From Vibrio sinaloensis DSM 21326 (lineage in GTDB: Bacteria; Pseudomonadota; Gammaproteobacteria; Enterobacterales; Vibrionaceae), in assembly GCF_000189275.1 (NCBI RefSeq), contig NZ_AEVT01000053.1:51828-115827 (forward strand): DNA of 64,000 nucleotides. The letters are read 5' to 3'. Shown here one piece after another: positions 18,401-24,919 of this stretch. Both the position numbers and the translations under genes were made by a program. Within the stretch, counting starts at the first letter, position 1; each line of letters starts with the position of its first letter. The notes beneath the pieces were generated by a model, which searched no databases, was not told the DNA's origin, and was given only the letters and a program-made list of their open reading frames with translations.

Positions 18401-18597
18401 ACCTTGATCTGATTGAAGCGGGTTGTCCAGATACGATGAGGATGCTAAGTGCTAGTCTTATGGTGTTAGCGTTTGTATTCGGATTGTTTGCTCCTCTTGG
18501 GTTTGCCATTATTCTAGCGATTATGGGCTGGGTTTATACCAACATAGCGCCAACTCTTGGTGCAAGGCTCTGTAGTATTTTAGGGCGAAATAGATAA
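15463..18597 (+). CDS. Membrane-anchored transglutaminase-like protein, catalytic Cys apparently lost
   Basis: The 1044-residue protein has an N-terminal hydrophobic segment (TFIVLFTFNFVFYFS, residues about 29-45), a helical, probably coiled-coil region (about 120-200), a transglutaminase-like domain (about 300-440) and a C-terminal membrane region with four or five hydrophobic helices (about 925-1035). In the enzyme-like domain the Cys loop reads QGNAMDTASLLIALLRA, where active enzymes have G-x-C-x-D; the His (KLEHVWTEAWV) and Asp (WIPMDASFKQY) positions are kept. It is therefore probably a non-catalytic binding relative, as in several large bacterial surface proteins with this domain, or it uses another residue. 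The middle (440-900) is unassigned. A G8 tract lies inside the domain at 16653-16660. Weak purine-rich ribosome site (GAGA). Confidence 0.75.
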   Translation: MTNRQKRYNEMFNAGLDFLRETVLAKMTTFIVLFTFNFVFYFSPTALAVKADFNQQDQQEAAITALLESTPEAKLSHRLSKLKEAIVYEVAEEVKADKAPQGFLARTWSSLTSSGPISTDSILELERLASEVEMAYVEAIEKLKTEIADSTQQTSKLSSTALALLEERQNQALKQVESQYAHLTTLLQNLTEADSEDVQIQAYEDLTDFLVNSQFKATHTPATPENLPWRTPSADVREPIEDVKELTSLLSDTEAQLVDEPMQMAARSLSGSEPVRPELAESIEVVLTPEIRALAAELNHSSIEIYTWVHNNIKFIPSYGSIQGAQQTLELKQGNAMDTASLLIALLRASEIPARYAYGTVIIPAEKVMNWVGGAENPEAAQTILGMGGIPTTAIVQGGEIVSFKLEHVWTEAWVDFMPSRGVVERSGDSWIPMDASFKQYVFTQGMNITEQVPFDVEALESSIRQSTTFDNQQGWVGNLPAEELNILLSQYETQLTEYIVKQNPSAAVSDVLGLQQVKVIPPAPLSAGLPYNQVLLNNTFNEVPNQLQHKFRYSLANNSYGEAVILIELPTASLAGKLLALSFNTATAEDEEIVLSYLPKADKDGVIDPATVTRTVPGYLVNMVAKFNVGDAIIQSGIVGTMGSELQETIGLWSPSTGWQSSVNQPSIGMYRAIALNLQGVSATQGKELEESVKLTKSKLESGDPSEIANLTKHDLVGDQLQTTILNYFALNNMQDKIAAQHAGMIQYNLPSFGIFTTNLQTQYWFGLPRHVTFSGHAMDVDHVAQLSVAKNNDTQAGIAFSLGVGSRWSAMEHVVPEMVLSTDTISAKGISAAKALAIASEQGQRIWTITKDNMELALSSIRLDLAVEMDIRNAVLSGKTVTAHEEQINFNGWLGEGYIIIDPKTGAGAYMISGGGNGSFVDSAGENANLIALLLGVASVLAAFAAAPTVAIPVAPLILLSLLAVTILATTLIIMATDLDLIEAGCPDTMRMLSASLMVLAFVFGLFAPLGFAIILAIMGWVYTNIAPTLGARLCSILGRNR
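16653..16660 (+). repeat. Poly-G tract (G8) inside the transglutaminase-like gene
   Basis: Eight consecutive G residues encode part of Gln-Gly-Gly-Glu. A gain or loss of one base would cut the protein near residue 400, removing the membrane region. Such tracts are prone to slippage; whether this one varies cannot be told from one genome. Confidence 0.6.
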
Positions 18598-18609
18598 GGA
18601 TTAATAATC

Positions 18610-18882
18610 GTGTGGTATATGTTTAAGGATTATGCGGACACACCAAATTATATTGAGTTTATGATCTTTGGGGTGTCAACGATAGCCTCTTACATTGTGG
18701 CTTCGGTGTCTTGTAAATCTCGCCATATGTTTGGATATGAAGTGCGGGTGTTTGCCACCGCCTCAGGTCTCATGGTGGCAGCGCTAGTCGGTGGAATTAA
18801 GTTTACTTTTGTTTCAACGTTGTTGATATCGATGCTTTTCACATGGTTGACAGTGATAAGAGGACACGCTTTGGGTTGGTGA
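18610..18882 (+). CDS. Small membrane protein, last gene of the five-gene cluster
   Basis: The product of 90 residues has three hydrophobic segments (around residues 17-35, 50-64 and 65-85) and a short charged linker containing CKSRH. The GTG at 18610 is preferred because AAGGA lies nine bases before it; an ATG follows three codons later. It begins 12 bases after the upstream stop, so the two genes are certainly cotranscribed. I do not recognise a family. A role as a membrane partner or stabiliser of the transglutaminase-like protein, whose own C-terminus is membrane-embedded, is a guess from position. Confidence 0.6.
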   Translation: MWYMFKDYADTPNYIEFMIFGVSTIASYIVASVSCKSRHMFGYEVRVFATASGLMVAALVGGIKFTFVSTLLISMLFTWLTVIRGHALGW

Positions 18883-18890
18883 TGCTAGAT

Positions 18891-18920
18891 AAGCCCACTG
18901 GTTGCGCTAGTGGCTTTATT
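18891..18920 (+). terminator. Probable terminator of the five-gene cluster
   Basis: AAGCCCACT and AGTGGCTT pair with one bulged base around a GC-containing loop and are followed by TATT. The T run is short, so termination may be partial. Confidence 0.5.
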
Positions 18921-19296
18921 CATCAACTGTTACTTAAAGAGCCTTGGATTGAGTGTTAGTCACGAGATTGCACATATATCAGTATGATCTGCATCAGCAT
19001 TTCATGCATCGACCGTTTTTGCATGGCCTCTACAAACTAATTGGCACAACATATAGGGTTCAAGGTGTAGCTTGGAAAATAGCTGAAATTTTCGTTTTAC
19101 CAATGAATATTTTTATGCAGTGAAAGGTTTGAACTGAATTAATGTGAGGTTTTACATTAATTCAATTCAAGGACCTATAGCCACAATGTTGCTTTATCAC
19201 ATTTTCCAAATGTAATGAGAGCAGCATTTTATAGCTTAGATATGATTGGGTTGGCTGATACTCATGTCTACAGAATGTTAACGAGCGAGTTGTGCT
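18921..19296. other. Intergenic stretch without a supportable gene
   Basis: No open frame here has a ribosome site or a recognisable product. The stretch contains one strong inverted repeat (19135-19164) and is otherwise of ordinary composition. It separates the intact five-gene cluster from two gene relics. Confidence 0.5.
19135..19164. repeat. Perfect 11-base inverted repeat
   Basis: TGAATTAATGT (19135-19145) and ACATTAATTCA (19154-19164) are exact complements separated by GAGGTTTT. There is no T run on the right-hand side. It could be an operator, a small RNA hairpin or a remnant of a mobile element end. Confidence 0.5.
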
Positions 19297-19661
19297 ATGA
19301 AAGTGCTTTCTCCGTCTTATGGTCGCTGTCCTTCCTGTAGTAAGTTCATTTTTTCTCAAAATTGTCGAATGCTAAGAATGGCAAAGTTTGTCCAAACTGT
19401 GGTCAAGCGATTTAAGTTTGCATCGGTTTTTATATTAGTTCTTTTCTATTCCTCATAATTTTTCTTGGTACGTTGGTTTTGAACCAGACTACGATTCAGA
19501 GTTGGTTGGGGGTAGGTAATGACACTTTTTATCAGGTATGCGTGTGGATTGCTTTTTGGGGTTTCTATGTTTTTTGCGAGCTTTGGGGGGGTATAAAAAC
19601 TGTTCGCGATCATAAATCAAGAACTGGGAAATTGGCTTGTTGGAGCAGCTTTCGTTGTTGA
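19297..19661 (+). pseudogene. Relic of a zinc-ribbon membrane protein
   Basis: From the ATG at 19297 the frame reads MKVLSPSYGRCPSCSKFIFS, with a CPSC knuckle. After a frameshift near 19365-19375 another frame continues NAKNGKVCPNCGQAI with a CPNC knuckle, then a TAA at 19413-19415. Past that stop the same frame gives a hydrophobic helix (SSFLFLIIFLGTLVLN) and a second one (VCVWIAFWGFYVFCELW). Together they describe a small zinc-ribbon protein with two membrane helices, as I know from Vibrio genomes, broken by one frameshift and one stop. From about 19610 the open frame runs antisense through an integrase relic, so its last residues are not genuine. Confidence 0.65.
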
Positions 19662-19866
19662 AACGCGGCATCGCGTGCATCTGCAAGGGATAATTCTGGA
19701 TAGGGCCTAGTGTCATTTCTGGACGTCTGCCGTTGGTTGAAAATCGCAAGAGCCAAAACGGTTATCCAGAGGCGGGTACAACGAAGTAGAGGCCATTACC
19801 ATCTGCGGTTTTGCGTAGTTTATCCTTGGCTAAAACGGCGACTTTTCGTGCGTTGAGCTTGCCCAT
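19610..19866 (-). pseudogene. N-terminal remnant of a tyrosine-type island integrase
   Basis: A start ATG (complement of 19864-19866) with a perfect AAGGAGAA ribosome site opens the frame MGKLNARKVAVLAKDKLRKT, then DGNGLYFVVPASG and a TAA at 19762-19764. The same frame continues PFWLLRFSTNGRRPEMTLGP, and after a frameshift LSLADARDAAFQQRKLLQQA appears. This is the arm-DNA-binding (DUF4102) N-terminus of P4/MGI-type integrases; the core-binding and catalytic domains are gone. It reads away from yicC, whose stop codon is about 165 bases distant. Islands of the MGIVflInd1 type integrate at the 3' end of yicC in Vibrio with the integrase beside the junction, so this is probably the scar of such an element. 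Confidence 0.8.
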
Positions 19867-19944
19867 CGTGTTCTCCTTATCATGGAAAGTTACTCACCAC
19901 TTGGTTGAAAATTCTGGCAAAGATCTGAAATCTCCTGAAAGCAC

Positions 19945-19972
19945 AAAAGCCCTTATTAATAAGGGCTTTTTT
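19945..19972. terminator. Bidirectional terminator between integrase relic and yicC
   Basis: AAAGCCCTTATT and AATAAGGGCTTT form a perfect stem with essentially no loop beyond the central bases; T runs follow on both strands. On the minus strand it would end yicC transcription, which stops 58 bases earlier. Confidence 0.85.
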
Positions 19973-20030
19973 ATAGCATTCGCGAGCCTTGAGCTAATAA
20001 ACTGTTTGCAGGTCAAAGCGAAGGCAGGGC

Positions 20031-20897
20031 TTACTCAATATTCTGGATCTGCTCACGCATCTGCTCAATCAGAACCTTAAGCTCAACTCCAGATGCAGTG
20101 ATATCTGTGCTGATGGACTTAGAGGCCAAGGTGTTAGACTCACGGTTAAACTCTTGCATCATAAAGTCAAGACGACGGCCGACTGCGCCGCCTTTCTTCA
20201 TGATGTTAGTGGTTTCTTTAACGTGAGAGTCTAAACGGTCTAGCTCTTCGGCCACGTCTGACTTTTGTGCCAGTAGGATGAGTTCTTGCTCCACTCGTGA
20301 TGAATCAAGCTCTACCTTCGCATCTTCAAACTTGGAGAACAGACGTTCACGTTGCCATTCTAGAATTTCAGGCATACGCGCGCGTACTTTCACAACTTCG
20401 TCAGAAATGGCGGTTAAACGCTGCTCAATAAGCGCTTTCATGTTGTCGCCTTCACGACCACGGGCTTCGATAAAGTCGCTCAATGCAGCATCGAAAGCTG
20501 CAAGCAAATCTTTATTAACGGCGTCCATATCCTGCTCTGGTGTTTCCATTACTCCTGGCCAGTTCATGATCTGGAAAGGATTTAGGCGACTCTCATCGCC
20601 AGACAGAGACATCACTTGGTTAGCGGCACTGATTACTTGCTTGGCTAAATCTTCGTTGATGGTCAGCTCACCTTTTGCTGCCGGATTGGCTTCAAATCGC
20701 AGGGCGCATTCTACTTTGCCGCGCGCAAGGCGCTTACGAAAACGTTCACGCAATACAGGCTCTAAGCCCCGAAACTGCTCAGGTAGGCGGAAGTAGGTCT
20801 CGAGGTAACGTTGGTTTACCGAGCGAATTTCCCATACTGCTGTGCCCCAATCGCCTTTCGCTTCTTTACGCGCATAGGCTGTCATACTATAGATCAT
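20031..20897 (-). CDS. yicC: YicC family endoribonuclease
   Basis: The 288-residue product starts at the ATG complementary to 20895-20897, after CAGGAAA, giving MIYSMTAYARKE, the conserved N-terminus of YicC; longer upstream open codons run into the rph promoter and are ignored. It keeps the WEIRSVNQRYLE motif and the C-terminal half with KFEDAKVELDSSRVEQE and the GGAVGRRLDFMMQEFNRE-type segment. In E. coli YicC is a hexameric endoribonuclease linked to small-RNA turnover. It is divergent from rph, as in related genomes. Its 3' end is the integration site used by mobilizable genomic islands, and an integrase relic lies just beyond it. Confidence 0.95.
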   Translation of the reverse strand: MIYSMTAYARKEAKGDWGTAVWEIRSVNQRYLETYFRLPEQFRGLEPVLRERFRKRLARGKVECALRFEANPAAKGELTINEDLAKQVISAANQVMSLSGDESRLNPFQIMNWPGVMETPEQDMDAVNKDLLAAFDAALSDFIEARGREGDNMKALIEQRLTAISDEVVKVRARMPEILEWQRERLFSKFEDAKVELDSSRVEQELILLAQKSDVAEELDRLDSHVKETTNIMKKGGAVGRRLDFMMQEFNRESNTLASKSISTDITASGVELKVLIEQMREQIQNIE

Positions 20898-20979
20898 CGA
20901 ATTTTCCTGTTTATCATCTGTGAAAATAACGCGAGCCAATAGTAGCACATGCACTAAGCCTTGGCTGAAGGAATCCACA

Positions 20980-21008
20980 TAGCTTTGTCTCCTAAACTTC
21001 GCTATAAT
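20980..21008 (+). promoter_or_regulatory. Candidate promoter for rph
   Basis: A perfect TATAAT at 21003-21008 lies 46 bases before the rph start. No good -35 hexamer sits at the usual distance (TAGCTT with 17 bases, TTTGTC too close), so only the -10 box is well supported. Confidence 0.4.
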
Positions 21009-21054
21009 CCTGCTCCAACCAAATTCGTCTCCCCCTATCAGAAGGTAGATGCCC

Positions 21055-21771
21055 ATGCGTCCAAACGATCGCAAGGCGGATCAAGTTCGCCCAATCAAAA
21101 TTACTCGTAACTACACTGCGTATGCAGAAGGCTCTGTGCTGGTTGAATTCGGCAATACTAAAGTGCTGTGTAATGCGACCGTTGAAGAAAACGTCCCTCG
21201 CTGGCTAAAAGGTCAAGGTAAGGGTTGGGTAACCGCTGAATACGGCATGCTACCTCGTTCAACCCACTCACGTATGCGCCGTGAAGCCGCAAGCGGTAAA
21301 CAAGGTGGCCGTACGATGGAAATCCAACGTCTGATTGCTCGCAGCCTTCGTGCTGTCGTAGACCTAGAAGCGATGGGTGAAATCATGGTGACGGTTGACT
21401 GTGACGTGATTCAAGCTGACGGAGGTACACGTACTGCGTCTATCTCTGGTGCGAGTGTTGCGATGGCAGATGCGTTTCAACACTTAGTTGAAAAGGGCAA
21501 GCTAAAAGCCAACCCAATGAAAGGCCACGTCGCGGCTGTTTCTGTGGGTATTCTAGGTGAAGACATTCTTTGTGACCTTGAGTACACCGAAGACTCCGCA
21601 GCCGATACTGATATGAATGTGGTGATGACTGAAGATGGTCGTATGATCGAAGTTCAAGGCACAGCAGAAGGTGAACCCTTTACCCATGCTGAGCTGATGA
21701 AACTGTTGGAGTCGGCGACCAAAGGTATTAGCGAAATTGTAGCGGCGCAGAAAGCGGCGTTAGAAAATTAG
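21055..21771 (+). CDS. rph: Ribonuclease PH
   Basis: Phosphorolytic 3'-5' exoribonuclease that trims tRNA 3' ends. The 238-residue sequence follows the family throughout: [14 protein letters not shown] start, [53 protein letters not shown] and the phosphate/metal-binding [13 protein letters not shown] and DMNVVMT segments. The second of two in-frame ATGs (21055) matches the family start better than 21049; both are served by AGAAGG. The stop codon lies seven bases before the pyrE attenuator-like hairpin, so translation of rph can control that hairpin, as in E. coli. Confidence 0.97.
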   Translation: MRPNDRKADQVRPIKITRNYTAYAEGSVLVEFGNTKVLCNATVEENVPRWLKGQGKGWVTAEYGMLPRSTHSRMRREAASGKQGGRTMEIQRLIARSLRAVVDLEAMGEIMVTVDCDVIQADGGTRTASISGASVAMADAFQHLVEKGKLKANPMKGHVAAVSVGILGEDILCDLEYTEDSAADTDMNVVMTEDGRMIEVQGTAEGEPFTHAELMKLLESATKGISEIVAAQKAALEN

Positions 21772-21778
21772 TGATTAG

Positions 21779-21807
21779 ATAGCTCCCAATTGGGAGCTAT
21801 TTTTTTG
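21779..21807 (+). terminator. Terminator after rph, candidate pyrE attenuator
   Basis: ATAGCTCCCA pairs with TGGGAGCTAT in a perfect palindrome, followed by seven T. Its nearness to the rph stop fits the E. coli pyrE mechanism: when UTP is low, RNA polymerase slows, ribosomes catch up to the end of rph and hinder the hairpin, letting transcription reach pyrE. The arrangement is seen; regulation is inferred from the E. coli model. Confidence 0.85.
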
Positions 21808-21955
21808 TTTTCTTCTTAGATAACTGAACAGCGTTGTTAGCTTCAACTTTTCATTCCATCACATAGCGCACTATGCTCAGGAGCTGAAGAGTTTCGCTGC
21901 CTAGCTGTAAAGCTATCTACTTTGAAAACACTCTTTATTGTTTGAGTTATCTTTT

Positions 21956-21980
21956 CTAGGGACTAGAGGCTAGGAACTAG
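21956..21980 (+). repeat. CTAG heptad repeat upstream of pyrE
   Basis: CTAG occurs four times at exact seven-base steps (21956, 21963, 21970, 21977), separated by GGA, AGG and GAA. Similar CTAGGGA-type repeats are scattered in Vibrio intergenic regions in my recollection; function unknown. Confidence 0.6.
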
Positions 21981-22002
21981 AAGCTTATAAACGGAGAAAG
22001 TG

Positions 22003-22644
22003 ATGAAAGCATACCAGCGTGAATTTATTGAGTTTGCATTAGAGAAAGAAGTCCTAAAATTTGGCGAGTTTACTTTAAAATCTGGCCGTAAGAGTCCGTA
22101 CTTCTTTAACGCTGGTCTTTTCAATACCGGTCGTGACTTAGCGCGTCTTGGTCGTTTCTACGCAGCGGCATTGGCGGATTCTGGTATTGAGTTCGATGTG
22201 CTATTTGGCCCGGCGTATAAGGGAATCCCAATTGCGACGACAACCGCTGTTGCCTTGGCTGATCACCATGATATCGATACGCCTTACTGCTTTAACCGTA
22301 AAGAAGCCAAAGACCATGGTGAAGGCGGTAACTTAGTCGGTAGCGCACTTGAAGGTCGCATTATGCTGGTAGATGATGTGATTACGGCGGGTACAGCAAT
22401 CCGTGAATCGATGGAAATCATCAAGGCAAATGGCGCTGACCTCGCGGGTGTTTTGGTCGCAATCGACCGTCAAGAGAAAGGCAAGGGTGAACTGTCAGCG
22501 ATTCAAGAAGTAGAGCGTGATTTTGGCTGCGCGATTATTTCGATTGTTAGCTTGACCGACTTGGTCACTTTCCTGGAAGAGAAGGGCACGGATCCAGAAC
22601 ATTTAGAAGCGGTTAAAGCGTATCGTGCTCAATACGGCATCTAA
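22003..22644 (+). CDS. pyrE: Orotate phosphoribosyltransferase
   Basis: Converts orotate and PRPP to orotidine 5'-phosphate in pyrimidine synthesis. The 213-residue product starts [13 protein letters not shown] and has the loop [27 protein letters not shown] and the PRPP-binding motif [14 protein letters not shown]. The ATG at 22003 is chosen over a GTG one codon earlier; GGAGAAAG precedes it. It is separated from rph by an attenuator-like terminator and followed by its own terminator. Confidence 0.97.
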   Translation: MKAYQREFIEFALEKEVLKFGEFTLKSGRKSPYFFNAGLFNTGRDLARLGRFYAAALADSGIEFDVLFGPAYKGIPIATTTAVALADHHDIDTPYCFNRKEAKDHGEGGNLVGSALEGRIMLVDDVITAGTAIRESMEIIKANGADLAGVLVAIDRQEKGKGELSAIQEVERDFGCAIISIVSLTDLVTFLEEKGTDPEHLEAVKAYRAQYGI

Positions 22645-22666
22645 TTGGTCAAATGAGAGTTAGAGT

Positions 22667-22696
22667 AAAAAGGCATCCAACTGGATGCCTTTTTTG
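22667..22696. terminator. Bidirectional terminator between convergent pyrE and lpxL
   Basis: AAAAGGCATCCA and TGGATGCCTTTT form a perfect stem with a very short loop and T runs on both sides, serving two convergent genes. Confidence 0.9.
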
Positions 22697-22699
22697 ATT

Positions 22700-23632
22700 T
22701 TATTTGTAACGTGAGCTTTTGCCCATAGCGCGGTCAACCATGGTTTTGTAGCGTTTGTGAACCCACATCCACTGATCTAGTCCGCGTAAGATCACGTTCT
22801 CTATTGCTTTATTCATCACTCGTGCGGCGCCTTCTGCGTCTTTGCGTGGGAATTGGGCACTGAACTCATCGTCAACTTGTAATGTGTATGTTGAGCCTTG
22901 ACGGAAGCTTGACGCGGTCACAACAGCGCATTTGCTGGCATCAATAAGAACGCCCGTGCCTGCCGTGGTACAAGCATCTTCAACCGCAAAAAACGGTACA
23001 AATACTGCGTTCTTACGGCCATAGTCATGATCCGGTAGGTACCATAAACGACCGCCGCGACGCAAAATCTTCAACATGCCTTTTACGTCTTTGCGATCCA
23101 CCATTTGGTTGCCAAAGCGCGTTCGTCCCCACGTTTGAATATAGTCGTATACAGGGTTGTCATGCGGGCGATACACACCATAGCCTGGTGCGAATGTGGC
23201 AAATGCGCGCGCGGTGATCTCTAAATTAAGAGCATGGGTACATACAACCAAGACACCTTTTTTCTGCTCATCCAGCTCTACAATTTGCTCGATATTGCGA
23301 AATTGAATTAAGCGTTTGAAGCGCCACTCAGGCCAAAACCAGGCAATGCCCGTTTCAATTAAGGCTAAGCCGGTATTTTTAAGGTTCTCGGTGACAATTC
23401 TTTCGCGCTCGTCTTGTTCCATATCTGGGAAGGCAAGTTCAAGGTTGCGACGCACAATGTGAGCTCGATTCTTAAGGGCGATTGCGCTTAAAGAACCCAG
23501 GCCGCGACCTAATTTGAGTAATACCGCATATGGCAATACGGTCACGATAAGACCAAGCAAGCCGAAGCCCAGCCAGATCGCCCAATTCTTAGGGTGTAAG
23601 CTACTTTTGAGAGTAAGTGGTTTGTTTTCCAT
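22700..23632 (-). CDS. lpxL: Lipid A late acyltransferase, LpxL type
   Basis: The 310-residue inner-membrane enzyme transfers a secondary acyl chain to the lipid A precursor. It matches E. coli LpxL along its length: HPKNWAIWLGFG near the N-terminal membrane helix, VHRNLE-like VRRNLELAFPDM, the catalytic H-x4-E in THALNLEITARAF, GVYRPHDNPVYDYIQTWGR and WYLPDHDYG. In Vibrio cholerae two LpxL-like genes (LpxL and the hydroxyacyl transferase LpxN) sit side by side here. Only one is present in this window, with a YrbL-like gene in place of the second, so which acyl chain it transfers is open. The gene lies at the end of a minus-strand run with slmA. Confidence 0.9.
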   Translation of the reverse strand: MENKPLTLKSSLHPKNWAIWLGFGLLGLIVTVLPYAVLLKLGRGLGSLSAIALKNRAHIVRRNLELAFPDMEQDERERIVTENLKNTGLALIETGIAWFWPEWRFKRLIQFRNIEQIVELDEQKKGVLVVCTHALNLEITARAFATFAPGYGVYRPHDNPVYDYIQTWGRTRFGNQMVDRKDVKGMLKILRRGGRLWYLPDHDYGRKNAVFVPFFAVEDACTTAGTGVLIDASKCAVVTASSFRQGSTYTLQVDDEFSAQFPRKDAEGAARVMNKAIENVILRGLDQWMWVHKRYKTMVDRAMGKSSRYK

Positions 23633-23659
23633 GGTGGTTTATACACTCGACGTTAATAA

Positions 23660-24226
23660 TCACACGTTCATCATTTTCTCGATTAGGAGAGGCCAATTTG
23701 TCTTAGTCTTACGTAACGCAAAGCTAGGGAAAAGCATGATTAAAGGAAGTTTTGGTGTGTAGAAGTAACGTGAACCAATACCGTCGATGATCATAGGAAC
23801 CCACTGGTTATTGACGTTTTTTAAAAGCACCTGATCTACATTGATATCACTGATACATATCCGGTGCTTAATTAAATAATCCCCTAGTTGTACTAGAAGT
23901 TGCTTTGCGACTTCTTTCGTCACTAACTCTTTTTGGATCGCTTCTATCATTGATAAAGACGGAGTGCCATCACCGTCAAGGATACGCTCAATCAATAGTC
24001 CTTTTCCTTTATTAGTGTCAATCCACCTATAGCATTTGGGGATATGAGTGAATGGCACTTTCTTCAACTCTAAATACTTCAGATAGAAATACTCGATACT
24101 ATTTTGTGATCGAACGATCATGTCTGGTTTGTAGACTTTGATACATAGAGCCTGATCATCTGGGTGGACATAGCACTCACGTTCATTACCTTGCCCTAGT
24201 AACAGCTTATCATCGAGAATGAGCAT
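23660..24226 (-). CDS. YrbL-like kinase-fold protein (first copy)
   Basis: The 188-residue protein resembles E. coli YrbL, a PhoP-regulated protein of the protein-kinase-like fold. Visible elements are a glycine-rich loop (LLGQGNERECYVHP), the Lys strand (ALCIKVYKP), a catalytic-loop-like ICISDINVDQVLL and a metal-loop-like PMIIDGIG in place of DFG. Its start lies four bases from the end of slmA on the same strand, so it is probably cotranscribed with it and with lpxL. Substrate unknown; by context it may phosphorylate a lipopolysaccharide component. A paralog is encoded at 34267. Confidence 0.8.
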   Translation of the reverse strand: MLILDDKLLLGQGNERECYVHPDDQALCIKVYKPDMIVRSQNSIEYFYLKYLELKKVPFTHIPKCYRWIDTNKGKGLLIERILDGDGTPSLSMIEAIQKELVTKEVAKQLLVQLGDYLIKHRICISDINVDQVLLKNVNNQWVPMIIDGIGSRYFYTPKLPLIMLFPSFALRKTKTNWPLLIEKMMNV

Positions 24227-24229
24227 AAC

Positions 24230-24820
24230 TTACCTTACTTGAGCACTCAGCAGTGCCCAGTATTCGTCAAAATTGGCGGTTGGCTGATATTTAAAGTCTG
24301 AACGGACAAAGCGGTTAAGGCTGCCTTCAACTTGGCCTAACAATTGCGCGGCAAGAATCTTCTCATCGACAGGGAAGGCTTTTCCTTCACGTAGCTTTCG
24401 TTCGCGGAGAATTTGTCGTAGTGAGGTTTCGATGCGTTCGTACAATTGATTTATACGCTCTCGCAGGCGCTCATTTTCAAACATCAGTGCATGACCAGAA
24501 AGGATGCGACTTAAACCTGGATTGCGTTCAGAAAAGGCTAAAATCAACTGCAGGACTAATCGAATTCGAGTCAGGGTATCTTTTTCTTCATCTAAGATAC
24601 GATTGATGCGAGACATCAAAGACTCTTCAATGAACTCAATCAAGCCTTCAAACATACGAGCTTTACTAGGAAAGTGTCGATAAAGTGCAGCTTCAGACAC
24701 GCCAACCTGTTTGGCAAGTTTCGCTGTAGTAATACGAGATGCGCCTTCATTGGACTCGAGCATCTCAGCGAGTGCTTGTAAAATTTCTTCTCGGCGGTTG
24801 GTTTTTCTTGTGCCTGCCAT
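24230..24820 (-). CDS. slmA: Nucleoid occlusion factor SlmA
   Basis: The 196-residue TetR-family protein binds specific sites on the chromosome and blocks FtsZ ring assembly over the nucleoid. The N-terminal helix-turn-helix is intact ([20 protein letters not shown]), preceded by [14 protein letters not shown], and the C-terminal helices keep [20 protein letters not shown] and [18 protein letters not shown]. Length and sequence match the gammaproteobacterial SlmA. Its place next to coaBC is conserved in Vibrio and enterobacteria. Confidence 0.97.
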   Translation of the reverse strand: MAGTRKTNRREEILQALAEMLESNEGASRITTAKLAKQVGVSEAALYRHFPSKARMFEGLIEFIEESLMSRINRILDEEKDTLTRIRLVLQLILAFSERNPGLSRILSGHALMFENERLRERINQLYERIETSLRQILRERKLREGKAFPVDEKILAAQLLGQVEGSLNRFVRSDFKYQPTANFDEYWALLSAQVR

Positions 24821-24919
24821 GAATACTTTCCTTTTTTACCCATTCTGAATAACGACTATGGGCCCGTATTGCTACGAGCCCGAAGTCAGACAACTTAAAC
24901 AGTGATTTGTTGTATTTTC

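Noticed and set aside
4431..19866. Direct repeat of the yicC 3' end as the far island attachment site
   Set aside because: I looked for CTCAATATTCTGG-like copies upstream and saw only a chance partial match inside the transglutaminase-like gene; a computed search is needed.
19811..20080. 89-codon plus-strand open frame across the terminator and into yicC
   Set aside because: It reads antisense through the integrase start and its ribosome site, through a terminator and into yicC; no protein-like features.
20278..20796. 172-codon open frame antisense to yicC
   Set aside because: It lies wholly inside the well-supported yicC gene on the opposite strand and its Ser/Arg-rich translation is typical of an antisense shadow.
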